Under the pieces are notes generated by a model, which saw only the letters and a list, made by a program, of their open reading frames with translations, was not told the DNA's origin and made no database searches. The translations under genes and the position numbers were made by a program. This document shows positions 50,304-61,646 of a stretch of 64,000 nt of DNA, piece by piece (positions within the stretch are counted from its first letter, which is position 1; each line of letters opens with the position of its first letter). The stretch comes from Seminavis robusta. Lineage: Eukaryota; Bacillariophyta; Bacillariophyceae; Naviculales; Naviculaceae. The DNA is taken from assembly GCA_903772945.1 (NCBI GenBank), contig CAICTM010000002.1, positions 124,001-188,000 on the forward strand, written 5' to 3'.

Positions 50304-50937
50304 CTACACAAAGGAAGACAACAGGCATCAGTGAGTCGAGACGCGAGAACAGTGCGACAGCTGCCAACTACCTCTTCTATTCCCTCCACTGTCACTTCCT
50401 GATGGCTTCTTTTAAATTAACAAGTAGTCTATCGACGACGCACAGCACAGCACAGCAATCTACAGCAAACTTCTACGGCCTAATCAGAGCTTTCAATTCC
50501 CAAACACACGCACCACGTCCATCTTTGTCCACTTGACTTGTATTTGCCGCAAACTGCAAGAAGATTATCGTCTTCCTGTTCGCCGTTGTGAATTCGTGCA
50601 CGAAGAAGATCCAACTAAAATAATATTATTTTGGTGTTTTCTGGTCTTATTCTTTAGCTAGTCTAGCTATGGCTAGCTGCCACGTCATCTTGGATTCGAT
50701 TCAAATTTCAGCCTCCGCTGTGTTTTGTTTTGGTGCTCTTCGAGCCATAAAAAGGAGAGGAGGAAGCGTTGTTGCCCTTGGTGGAGAAGCGCCCTTGGGC
50801 CGTCAACAGACAGCATTGGATTGTCCGTATAGACCAGAAGACTTCGTCAAGACATTGTCACGAAGAGGCGCTTGTTGTTTTGTGCTCGTCGTATTCGGAG
50901 AAGCGACATTCGTTTCATTTTCTCCGACCTCGAGACC
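50304..50937. other. Divergent region between VPS26 and coiled-coil gene
   Basis: Holds the probable first exon of VPS26 (near 50514-50522) and the promoter of the coiled-coil gene. Frames of 80-170 codons here are not supported. Confidence 0.4.
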
Positions 50938-53900
50938 ATGTCGTCGTCTTTGTTCGGCCGAAGAAACACCCAACAGGGTCGGAGCCGACCATCCTCTTTC
51001 AGCGGCAATGGTTCGAGGAACAATGGATCGTCCGTTCGGAGGCAACCTTCTTCTTCTTCAAACGGCTTTGGTGGCGGAAGACAAAGCCAAGGACAGATTC
51101 TGGTGCAAAGGCCGCCCTCACAGCACGCTCGTCGCGCACCACAAAGCAAGCAGCAACAAGAACAGCAACAAAGTCAAGAATCCATTATGAAAGACTTGAA
51201 ACTCTTACATGACTTCCAACAAAGCTCGCAACGAAACCTCGAACAAGCCCAACGCTCCAAGGAGCAAAAGGAAGCTCGGCGCTCGGAAAAGGAACGAACT
51301 TTGGAAAGTCGCAGATACGCCAATGGAGAGCAGCGAGTACAGATTGAGCGTCAACGTGCAATGCTGGGAATCAGCCATCGCTTGGTGACGAGTCGGAAGA
51401 ACGATCGAGGGCGTGCAAGCAACGACGTTCGCGACTTCAACAGCGCTCTCACGAACGCTCTCAAGAACTCGCGAAACAACAGCACCGTCCAGCGCAAGAT
51501 CCTCGAGTTCCTCGTCACATTGACCGAAAGCGCCGACAAACTCAAGGAACTCCAGAAGAAGGCAAAGGACAAGCCGAAGCGACTGGAGAGAGTACGCGAC
51601 CGTGCCGCAAAGAAGCTGGAAAGCCTTCGCGACAGTGTCCGAAACGAGGACGAACGATCGAGAGTGTTCGACGCGGAGATTGCCCAAGTGAGACAAAAGA
51701 TCGCAGAACTACAAGACGAGCTTCACAAAACAACATCCAATGAAGCATCTTCCAGAACTTCCTTGCAACGACTCTGTGCCCAAATCGACGAGAGCGCCGC
51801 TCAACAGGCAAAGGCCGTGGATGCACTCAAGAAAGCAATCAAATCCCGTGAGGAAGCAGAAGCTGAAAGCGGTGCCTTGGACGAGCAAATGCAGTCGAGT
51901 GTGTCCCGCATCACGCAAGCGTCCACCAACCTACAGGAAAAGCTCTTTAGCATTCACGAGGATGCCGGGTTCGAACGAAGAGACATGATGGCGGGAACTG
52001 TCCACATTGAATCATTGGTGACGGAGCAACAAGAATCCTTGGAAAAGACTCGAGCAAAGAAGCAGCGTCTTCTCGACTCTGTAAACAGTCTCAAGGAGAA
52101 GAAATCTTCTTGCGACACGAGGGAATCGGCAGTACGAGCGACAATCACAAAACTTTCCCACGAAACTCACCAATTGGACATTGAAGAGACGGAACGACGC
52201 AGCAAACTGGAGGAGCGCCATGCGGAGCTTCAAGCCACTGAAAAGGAGATTGACAATCTTCGCCAGTCTCTTGTGGGCATCAAAGAAAGTAGAGACAAGT
52301 ATCGAAGTCAGGCCGAGGAGAGTGTCAAGGAGAAGCTCGAGGCAATCGAGAAGGAGACACTGCAGATTGCAACACTGACTACGGAACTCAACAACCACTC
52401 AGAGAACTTGGAGATTCAAAAGCAGAACTGGTCGCAGGCGAAGAAATCCAACGACGACAAGAAGAATACTACCACTACCCTTGTGGAAGACGCCAGAATG
52501 CAATTGGACAAGGTCAAATCTGACTGGGCTCATGTAGCGTCGCTCAACGAAAAGCTGTCAGCTCTCGAGCAGCAACAAACGCTAATCCGAAAGACCGAAA
52601 CCGAAAAGTTGGAGGCTGAGATTTCGAAGATTCTGGACGGTAAGCTTTGATTTGAAATGTCTTGTATTGCTTTGCCTCTGAGAGTTGCAGTAGAAACAGA
52701 ACTGAAACGAACGTCCCTCCTTGATCTCTGAATTCGTATAGATCATCCTGCACTGCAAGACATATCAATCGACGAACACGTGTCTTCCGATTCCCAACTT
52801 GACAACCAAGCAAACATCTGCCTCGAGCCAATCGTCGAAGCCTTGGCCAAGGAAATCGAAGATGCTTCGACCAAAGCCACCGAAACTCGCAAGGCTCTCA
52901 TCGCAGAAGAGACCCGACTCCGAGAGGAAGCGGCAAGGAAGGCCCAGGAGGAGGCTAAGAGGAAGGCCGACGAGGAAGCAGAAGCTAAGAGGAAGGCTCA
53001 AGAGGAAGAGGAGCGCCGCAAGGAAGAAGCTGCCAGGAAGGCCCGGGAAGAAGCTGCCAGGAAGGCCCAGGAAGAGGCAGCAAGGAAGGCCAAGGAGATT
53101 GAGGAAGCTGAGGAACGCCGCAAGGAAGAAGCTGCCAGGAAGGCCCAGGAAGAGGCAGCAAGGAAGGCCAAGGAGATTGAGGAAGCTGAGGAACGCCGCA
53201 AGGAAGAAGCTGCCAGGAAGGCCAAGGAGAGAGAGGCAGCCGAGGAACGTCGCAAGGAGAGAGAAGCAGCCGAGGAACGTCGCAAGGAAGAGGCAGCAAG
53301 GAAGGCCGAGGAGATTGAGGAAGCTGAGGAACGTCGCAAGGAGAGAGAAGCAGCTGAGGAACGTCACAAGAAAGAATCTGCCAGGAAGGCCCAGACAGAG
53401 GCTGACAGGAAGGCCCTGGAAGAGGATCAAAGGAAGGCTAAGGACAGAGAGGCAGCCAAGGAACGTCGCAAGGAAGAAGCTGCCAGGAAGGCCAAGGAGA
53501 AAGAAGCAGCCAAGGAACGTCGCAAGGAAGAAGCTGCCAGGAAGGCAAAGGAGAAACGTCGCAAGGAAGAAGAAAAGAGCAGTCGTAAGGACCAGACAGA
53601 GAAGCGCGAGCAAACGAAACCAGCCGACGAGCAGTGCGCGGATGCGGACGAGAAACGCAAACGCCCCTCCAACAGACCTGTGCAGCCCGCCAAAAAGCAA
53701 GCGACTTCGGAAGGAAAGGGGAAGCCAGATGTACCCAGCACTGGGGACGCTAGAAAGCAAGGACGCAAACGACAGCAAGAGAAAGCAAGCCAGGTACAAA
53801 GCTCAAACGAGAATAAGCCAGAGACTCTCCCCCCAGCCAAGGCGACCAAGCGCAAGAAGAGTGCAAGTACGAGCGAGGGCAGCACCAAACGCGATCGCGG

Positions 53901-54861
53901 GGATGACGATGCAACCTCGAAGCGACACGCCAAGGATGGGAACCGGACTGGTCAAGTTGATCAGGACAGAGGCTACATCGCAGCCGTGCGCCAGCAGAAC
54001 TCGCGCACTGTGAAGGGACCGAAGCACCGCGATACCTCAACCCGTACCCCCGCCAAACCTTCCATACTCGCAACACCGAACCATCCATCATCATCTCTGA
54101 GACCCGCCGGTTCGAGCGCGAAGCGTGGACTCAAAGTAAGCTTCATGGAATCTCCATTTGCGGATCAAACTGATGATGACAAATCGACTTTGGACGCCCA
54201 CGATGAAATGGAATATAGAGACTCTGATGACGAGTCCGATTCTGAGCCTGTGACGGTTGGAAACAAAGCGAAGGGCGTAGAGAAACCCAGTTCGCGACGC
54301 GGACGCAACAAGGCGCGCAAAGAAGAGACCCAGGACAATGGCGGTGTGCTCGCGCAGCTAGGAAGTGGCGGCGTTTCACGCGATAAGCAATCGACCGCAG
54401 TGTCCCGGTCGTCTTCCAAACCCAAAGCTTTGAGCAGATCTTCAAGCAAGGCTACGTCAAGTCGGTCCAATCCTGAGGAAGGACGTGTCATGGATGCAAG
54501 CAGCAGCAGCAAGACGAAGAAGAAACAGCAACCAGCAGCATCCACCAGCAAGCGAACGGATCTTTCTGACCACAAAACCAAACGGGCGAAATCGTCCGCG
54601 TCCAAGCCTGGTACGTCGAGCCGACCTTCGAAGGAGTCAGGAAAGCACAGCTATTCCGGACTCTCGTCTTCGCAGTCGAAAAAGTCCTCTTCGGACAAGA
54701 AGCGCGACAGATCCGATGGTCAGGGCTCGAGTGGCAGTCGAAAGAAACCCAAATCTTCGGCGGAGCCTGCTGCAATCAAGCGACGACGCAAATCGAAGAA
54801 AAAGGACGGTGATGCCGTCAAACGCAAAACCAAGGAGGACACCCTCAACTTTTCGTTCTAG
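50938..54861 (+). CDS. Long charged coiled-coil protein
   Basis: Two exons, 50938-52639 and 52742-54861, give 1273 aa; the 102-bp intron joins ISKILD and HPALQDISIDEH in phase. An in-frame ATG at 50872 also exists; MSSSLFGRRNTQQG is preferred because it fits a basic Ser/Arg-rich N-terminus. Residues ~75-570 are heptad-rich coiled coil (LKELQKKAKDKPKRLERVRD, IAQVRQKIAELQDEL). Residues ~625-850 alternate E-E-x-x-R-K-x-x units (EERRKEEAARKA), the composition of a long single alpha-helix. The rest is Ser/Lys-rich and disordered, ending TLNFSF. It resembles in layout, not clearly in sequence, spindle or cytoskeletal proteins such as INCENP; no family is assigned. Confidence 0.8.
53089..53225 (+). 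repeat. 78-bp direct repeat in the coiled-coil gene
   Basis: Units begin at 53089 and 53167 and code for AKEIEEAEERRKEEAARKA. They are nearly identical at DNA level, then diverge where Q (copy 1) is replaced by K (copy 2). This marks recent growth of the helix by 26 residues. Confidence 0.88.
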
Positions 54862-55958
54862 TCATTTCACGGCCGGGCTCCAACCCTTGTGAGACCACCA
54901 ATCTACTCCACTTGAGCCCCTGTATGGAATGGAACGCGACATTGAATGACGACCAAAGCGGATGAGAGGAATGAACGAATGAATGACGAATGACACGCAA
55001 CTTGGACGAGAAAGCAGATATTGGATTACAAGTAGCGCGCATAGTCGAATTAATTTAGTAGTGAAGGAATGGACCAAACCAACTAGCTCCCGTAGGCAGA
55101 ATGTGAAACACAGTACCATGGTAGCATGAACTCCTTCTTGTTGATACTTCCATCTTGACCAGCCACAGAGGGCATGTGAAGTGATCCCTTTTTTGAGCCA
55201 TTTCAGGGCATAACAGCCGTACGGTACGATACGGTACGGTACCGGTACAGTCGTACTTGAAGCATTCCAGAGAACAGCAGTTCCAAGCAGCCAAACAGTC
55301 AAGGGAATCCATTTTCATGGCATAGATCTACCTTCTTCAGGATCTCCATATTTACTTAACCATGCCAGCAACAGGGCTACGGTACATGTGGCTGTCTCCA
55401 TCCCGTGGTCAATTGTTTTCATCGCATATTTGTGGCATGCAAATGACCATTTCCAGTCGCTTTGCCTCACGGTCCTAGCTCCTGGTACCGGTAGATTCCA
55501 TGGACCATCTAGAGGAGCTCCAAGTGACCAAAGGCAGCAGCTTGTTGGCACGTGTACCGTATTGATCGAAAGAGCGAATATTCATGTTCATGAGCATAAT
55601 ATACTATTTTAGGATCACCAGATGGCCATTGCACATGTGCGTTGACCACAAACATGGACAACTGTTTCCATGTGCAGACAGCATAGGACTCTCAAGTGGC
55701 CAGGAAGCACAGGTACCGTACGGTAGGTGCAGCATCAGCAAGTGTGGTACCAGTGCTGTTTCTGTTTCGCAGCACAGCGCAACAGACTACGTTTTTCAAA
55801 CTAGCTAGTAATACTTTTGCTATTGTAGAGTCCACTAAAAAGAAAGTAGAATGCATCAAGTGATATGCAAAGAGTTTCCTTATTAGACTTTTTAGTCGAA
55901 ACAATGTCTCTGTATTTGACCAGAACACATTCGCCATGAGTCTCAACTGGTGAAGAGC
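54862..55958. other. Convergent spacer with TACCGGTA-type runs
   Basis: No gene supported. Notable is ACGGTACGATACGGTACGGT followed by ACCGGTACAG near 55220-55250, and GGTACCGGTAG near 55484. Confidence 0.45.
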
Positions 55959-58658
55959 TCACCTTCCGCTATTGCTGTACCGATTGTGATTGTGGTATGA
56001 GTCATAGTCTTTCGTTGATGATTTGCTTGGCGAGGACATCCCACCGTTGCGCATTGCACCGTCAGCTGCCGAAGGTTGGGTACCCGACGAAGAGCTGCTC
56101 GGCATGCTCAAGTGTTTTGGTGTCGTCAAAACTGTCAGAGTTCTTTCAAAGTCACTCTTGCGTGCCATGATAGTGGTGATCTCTGACACGGTCATGAGAC
56201 TGACATCTTCACCATCAATAGCCACAATTCGATCTCCTGGGGAGATTTTCTCCGACAAGACGCTAGAAGATCTAACTCCCGAGACGACAGTCCCCTTGGA
56301 ATCAGCCTTGTTAGCAAGAATGATACCCAACTTACCCGGCGGTGCCTGAATTGTCACCTTGTTTCGACGAGCAATAGCAACGGTACGCCGAGCGGAAGAA
56401 CGACTCTTGCGACTGGCTCGCGATGCCACACTTGCTGAAGATCCAGCAGCGGCCGTAGCAGTTGCTGCGTTGTTGTCTTGTGAGCCAACCATAGCTAGCT
56501 GCATCTCCAGACGCAACAAATCATTGGCAACACTGCGGCTTTGCTCCGACATCTGAGACAAGTAGGATCGAGTAGAGCGATGAGAGTAGCGGCTACCTCT
56601 GCTGTGTCGACTGCCGCGACTGTCCACACTTTCTCCAGAGGAAGGATGCTGGTGATTTTTGCTAGACTTGCGGCGGCGTGATCTACCATGAGATCTGTGA
56701 GAGCGATGCGATCGATGAGACTTGTGGGACTTATTGCCACTGGAGGATTTGGATCGTCCACTGAGCGACTCCAAATCAGCTGCTATCCCTCGGGGGCCCA
56801 GTGCTCCAGTGACTTCATCAAACAACCAGGACTCAGAGGCCTCCTGATCAGAACCATCAGAGGACTCGGTTGGGTGGTTGGGATCTCCTCGTCGGCGGGA
56901 AGAGGAGTACTCTTTATCACCTCTGCGGCGACGATCTCGCATACGATCTTTGGCTGAGCGAGAGGAATCACGATAAGATGGCTGTGTCACGGACTTGCTG
57001 CTTCCTCCGCCCGTGCTGTGATGCGAGGCTCTGGATGCATTGGCCATCTCCAAACTGTCAATAATATCCGACACTGGAGTGGTTCCATCTTGATCACCAG
57101 AGGGCCGAACGGGTCTGAGGTTATGGTGCTGTCGCAAGTACTTGGCAGTGATTGCTGGTGCCGAATTGACGGAGGAAGCCGACACACGACGATTGCCTCC
57201 TCCGCCTCCACCACTGCCAGTACTTCTTCCTCCGCCTCCACCTGTGCTGGCATGTTTGCCCTTGGCTTGCGCAAGAATGTCCGAGAGTGTCATGTCAGCT
57301 GCTGAGTTGGATGGACGATGCGTCTTCCTGCCGGGAGAAACGGGTGGCGGAGACCCATCGACAGCAACTCTTTCGGACTTTGGAGCACCCCAGGATTCCG
57401 TGTCTGCCGGAAAGGTGACGTTGCTGAAATCAGCAAAATTTGCGAATTCATTGCTGGTGTCATTTTGGGAGGTGGCAGAGGGCGGGTTCGTGAAGCTTGT
57501 CGGAGAACGTGCCATCTTTGGTGACGTGAAATTGCGTCTCGGGGTAGGCGAGGCTGGGTTATGAAACGGAAACGGGTTCGCCCCATCTTTTGTTGGACTG
57601 ACGGTCCATGCACGCTCATCTTCATCTTCGCTTTTTGATAGACGACCAAGCTGTGCATGCTTCTGCTGACTGGAGGATGAAGACGAGGAGATGCCTTGTG
57701 CATTCATTCGCAAGGCTCCTCCAGCATCGTCGCTATTTGCACCTGGTGACTTTGCTGGTAGAATGCCATCAGCTCTAGAGTCTCGATCCGCCAAAGTTGC
57801 TTCATCGTCAGTTTGCAGTGCAGGGAAAATGGAGTTGTCCCCATCCGTGTTGTAGTTGGTGGGGGATGACACACCAGACAAATGAGACGAGTCGAGGACT
57901 GTAGGGTTTGGAACTACTCCACGTCTTTTGAGAGCCTCGTATTCCGTGTCCTCGGCATCTGTGGATAGGTTAAAAGAGGAAGAAGAGGCATCCGATCGGT
58001 TCATATCATCTACTACTGGGACATGACCCGCCGAGAACCTAGCAGGTTCATCCTTTGGCATGTAGAACTGATGAGAAGGTGTTTCGCGCTTCTGGTGCTG
58101 CATATCAAACCGATGCAGCTGCTGGACACTAAGTCTCTGCTGCTGTTGCTGCTGAACAGGATGATTGTGTCCATTTCGGGTGGTTTGTACTTGGTTCTCG
58201 TCAGTGTCGCTGCCCAAATCGGATTCATCAAGGTCCACTGGGCCTCCCCAACCCTTGCTGTGGCTATTGGTAACAGGCGAATTGTGCTGTTTTACTTGTT
58301 GATGATGTGGTGAACCAGCCATTGTGTGAGGTCCTGGCTCATTGTTGGCACGTTCCATGAGGTTTGGTACTTGGTTGTGTGGCGACAGGACGCGTGACTC
58401 ATTGTTGCCACTGCTGAAAGGACCTGCTCCATTGCTACTATTACTCACTGGTTGTCGTGGTGATGGTTGTTTTGCGTGCTGCTGCACGGCCTTTTTGGCA
58501 CTAGAAGCTGGTGCAACTGGTGCCGTGGGTTGTTTGTTGTCTACTTTCTTGTTCTTCTTGGACTTGCGACTCTTCTTGCTGCTCCCCTTGGAAGCGTTGG
58601 TGGAGCCCTCATCGGGCCCCTTTTTCTTGCGAAAAAGCTTGGAGAGAAAGCTCGGCAT
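55959..58658 (-). CDS. PDZ-domain protein with disordered N-terminal region
   Basis: Single exon, 899 aa. The N-terminus MPSFLSKLFRKKKG is hydrophobic-basic and could bind membrane. Residues ~40-740 are Ser/Asn/Gln/Gly-rich and disordered, with a poly-Gln patch, Gly runs and a SHKSHRSHRSHRSHG repeat near 645-665. One PDZ domain lies at ~765-842: the carboxylate-binding loop is PPGKLGIILANK, followed by GTVVSGVRSSSVLSEKISPG, DRIVAIDGEDVSLMTVSEIT and ERTLTVLT. PDZ domains bind C-terminal peptides, so a scaffold role is inferred. Single-PDZ proteins of this design are common in diatoms. Confidence 0.87.
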   Translation of the reverse strand: MPSFLSKLFRKKKGPDEGSTNASKGSSKKSRKSKKNKKVDNKQPTAPVAPASSAKKAVQQHAKQPSPRQPVSNSSNGAGPFSSGNNESRVLSPHNQVPNLMERANNEPGPHTMAGSPHHQQVKQHNSPVTNSHSKGWGGPVDLDESDLGSDTDENQVQTTRNGHNHPVQQQQQQRLSVQQLHRFDMQHQKRETPSHQFYMPKDEPARFSAGHVPVVDDMNRSDASSSSFNLSTDAEDTEYEALKRRGVVPNPTVLDSSHLSGVSSPTNYNTDGDNSIFPALQTDDEATLADRDSRADGILPAKSPGANSDDAGGALRMNAQGISSSSSSSQQKHAQLGRLSKSEDEDERAWTVSPTKDGANPFPFHNPASPTPRRNFTSPKMARSPTSFTNPPSATSQNDTSNEFANFADFSNVTFPADTESWGAPKSERVAVDGSPPPVSPGRKTHRPSNSAADMTLSDILAQAKGKHASTGGGGGRSTGSGGGGGGNRRVSASSVNSAPAITAKYLRQHHNLRPVRPSGDQDGTTPVSDIIDSLEMANASRASHHSTGGGSSKSVTQPSYRDSSRSAKDRMRDRRRRGDKEYSSSRRRGDPNHPTESSDGSDQEASESWLFDEVTGALGPRGIAADLESLSGRSKSSSGNKSHKSHRSHRSHRSHGRSRRRKSSKNHQHPSSGESVDSRGSRHSRGSRYSHRSTRSYLSQMSEQSRSVANDLLRLEMQLAMVGSQDNNAATATAAAGSSASVASRASRKSRSSARRTVAIARRNKVTIQAPPGKLGIILANKADSKGTVVSGVRSSSVLSEKISPGDRIVAIDGEDVSLMTVSEITTIMARKSDFERTLTVLTTPKHLSMPSSSSSGTQPSAADGAMRNGGMSSPSKSSTKDYDSYHNHNRYSNSGR

Positions 58659-59972
58659 CAGGCCAGACTAGTCTATTGAATAACAGAGAGGACAGAAATG
58701 TAGTCTGATGCTGACCGGTGCCTATTGGTTCCGTTATCAGAGGGGGAAAGGTCCAGTCCGATCGAATCGAGTCAGCCAACCTGCAGTCGGTCCAAAACTA
58801 ATCCACTTTTAGCGTCTACCTCCAACCTGATGAGAGTGATGATAAAGAGCTCCGTCGATAGACGCTACAATATTGTTGTGTAGTATGGAAAGCCACACCA
58901 CCGACAGAAAAAGCGCCACAATGCTCCTCACCACTTTGCTGGAAGAGGTGATGATGGAGCTTTCTTTCTAAACAAGCAACCCTGCCAAGTCGGCATCCAT
59001 CTGGAAACACGGCCTCCAATGCAAAACAAAGCCAGCTTGTCGTTCGAAGACGTAGGCAGCTTTTCGTTCAAATTCCAACCTCTAAATGGAGTTGGCTGTT
59101 GATATTATATTAAGCTTCGGGGCTGAATAAAGTATAACATTCGTGCGCGCCGCGTTAAAGAGCCTATCCTCATCTCTAATCAGTCAATATAAAAACAAGA
59201 ATCGCTTTGCTTTGCGGGAATCAATTGCACATGCTATTCGGCCACCGGACAACTATGAGAAGAGACCGTTAAACTCTGTGGGAACAACGGGTGGGATTCG
59301 GAAGATGGCAAGTGGCAAGTGGCTTCCGCTCTTGCTACTGTACAGTAGACTACCACTGTAGCTTGTGGCTGGATCAATGGGACTGTTGTCCAGCTAGTTG
59401 TCGCTGATGGAACTTCTTTGACTCGTGAGTACCGCAATAAGCCCGTTGGATCGCTATGCGGGCCACACCGGCACCAGGTTGCTACTGGTAGCTTCCCGGC
59501 GAGCCACTTCCGCCAAGCAAAGAGCTACCAGGTACTACCTACTAGCTAGTCTAGATCTCTAGTTGGAGCTACATGTAGGATCCACCCCAGTAGCGAAGGC
59601 GGGTACGGTAAAGGATGCCGTAGGACGTGCCGCCAAGGGCTGGGGGGACGTCTTTCTGGGCAAGGACGAGACGAGGAGCTCTCCCGTTCCACCTCCTCTT
59701 CTTCCACCGTGCCGGTACCACCTGTGTGCCATGGTCTGCGGGTTTCAGTTGCTCGTTCCACCCTCTTTGGAAGGCGGTGGGATACTATTCGATGGCGGTG
59801 CGTGCTGTTGCTTCTGTCCGCTATTAATAGTCTACGAAACCATGGTACCATACCTCTAGCTAGTAATCAAAATATGAAAAAGACTATTACATTTTTGCCT
59901 AACGCAGGTAGTTCTATAAAAGCCCGCACCCAATACTGCGCGAGCGAAAAAGTCCGTTCGGGTCGTCTCTCT
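58659..59972. other. Spacer with no supported gene
   Basis: About 1.3 kb holding the promoter of the PDZ gene and the 3' flank of the next minus-strand gene. Frames on both strands show no conserved content. Confidence 0.4.
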
Positions 59973-61646
59973 CTAGTTATCCTCCCGTGTAGGGGCTTGC
60001 AAAACCTTTGTCACCTTGTTGCATTCCGTTTCGAGCTTGAGGTGTGTGCGGACACCAACATCCAAGGCCGTGCTGACGACGTTCTTGGCCCCCAGCTCCT
60101 TGGCGCGGCGTTTGGCCTTGTCGCTGGCTCTGCAGAGAGACCCAATACATCTAGCCGACAAGCAAGCGTTGTGGGGCTTTTTCGACGCCTTGCCCAACTC
60201 TGAAATCAGGGTCTTCATTATTTCGGCCTTGGAAATTTCACCTGATTCGTCCAAAAAGGCGCCAGCAATCTCGGAACAAGGGGCGGTCTTGATAGCGGAT
60301 GGCTTTTTCTCCGTTTCTTCCGGGTTGTCATCGAACCGATCCTGGTTTTCCACCACATCGAGAGCATTGGCCAAAACGGCAAGGGCCAGATTATGCAGGG
60401 CGCCCATGGTTTCGGCGTCTTCCTCTTCATTTTCAAACTCCACGTCTTCGCCGATGCGGCTGAATTGGACCAAGGACAAAATAGCTTCGCGGATGCCCTG
60501 GAACGGAGCTTCGTCAAAAATAATATCATCACCAAGATCAGCGCCTTTGCTCAGTCCTTGGATGCCACGAGCAGTGCCGAGCAACACCACGTGGCTGGCA
60601 ATCAAAGCCGTAGTAATTCCCGTCTTTTTGGGATCGGTCAAAAGACATAGACTTTCCAAGCCCAACTGACGGGCATCCATACGATCCTTCATGAGCAAGC
60701 CGTGCGCAATTTCAATGGCAATCACGGCATTCTCGTGCTCGGTATCTTTGGATTTTCCTTGTAATTCCACATTTAGGAGACGCTGGACTTTCTTGGAGTA
60801 GACCAAGTCCATATCCACTCCCTGAGTCGCCAGATGCTGGGTGACATCAAAGTCTCCAATGGCAGCATCCAGAATGTACCGACTGTAGCGATGAAAGGCA
60901 ATGGAATCACCCTTGCGCCTTTGGAGTTCCACAACAATACCTGACTTCTCGCCTGTCGTTTTCCACAAAGACAAGTGCATTTCCACACCCTCCGAGGTCA
61001 TCAAATAGGCGCTTGCCTATCTCAACAGAGAACAAAGGGGAAAGGTAAGAACCACACAATACAGCACTCAACACCCAAAAGAACTAGTAGAAGATACCTA
61101 CCGCCTCATTGTTGAAAACTGCCTGAACGGACAAAACGCGAAGGCATTCCGCCAACCGTTCCGTCACAGTGTCCGTGTCATCGTCGACAAATCGACTGGA
61201 TTTTTCCAGAGGATAAAAGGCAGGCACCGGCCGAAGATTTGGACAGACCCACGGGCATTTGGGCTTATTCTGCTTTTCGACTTCCGGCTCTCGAGCCCGG
61301 AAAAAGGACGCCTTGTCGATAACATCGTCGTTACCTGGTGCTGACTTGGGCACAGACGCCGCTTGTGGCACTAATTGGGGTTGGCGAGAACCGACTTGTA
61401 CAGACCTAAACATCGATCGAAATGGAGGGCACACGCAACGCGCAAAATGAGCCGCTGACTACAAAGCATTCGCCATGGCCAATGTCAAGATTTCCACTGT
61501 CTTGGATGGAGTCCCGAGCACTCGACACTCAATAATTGTATGTGCATCGCGCTGGGACTCAGCAGGATCTCTACTTACCGCCATTGTGGCATCGACGGGG
61601 CAATGTCCCCGTCGCTATTATCATTTGGATTCTGATTACTAGCCAT
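59973..61646 (-). CDS. Uncharacterised 471-aa protein
   Basis: Three exons, 61646-61579, 61405-61102 and 61016-59973; introns of 173 and 85 bp are GT-AG and in phase. The protein starts MASNQNPNDNSDGDIAPSMP, then QWR-SVQVGSRQPQ. Residues ~25-120 contain PKCPWVCPNLRPVPAFYP. From ~125 comes a compact part: MTSEGVEMHLSLWKTTGEKS, IVVELQRRKGDSIAFHRYSR, and helical repeats (HENAVIAIEIAHGLLMKDRM, ARQLGLESLCLLTDPKKTG) that look ARM/HEAT-like. The C-terminal half is helical with an acidic patch. No signal peptide or catalytic motif is seen. I do not recognise the family. Confidence 0.75.

Noticed and set aside
52765-53799. 344-codon minus-strand frame rich in Leu/Phe/Ser
   Set aside because: It is the antisense of the E-R/K helix of the coiled-coil gene; the repeat codons GAG/AAG/GCC make a long hydrophobic shadow frame. 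No independent start context or domain.
60016-60669. 217-codon plus-strand frame
   Set aside because: Antisense to exon 3 of the uncharacterised 471-aa gene, whose three-exon model is supported by phase.
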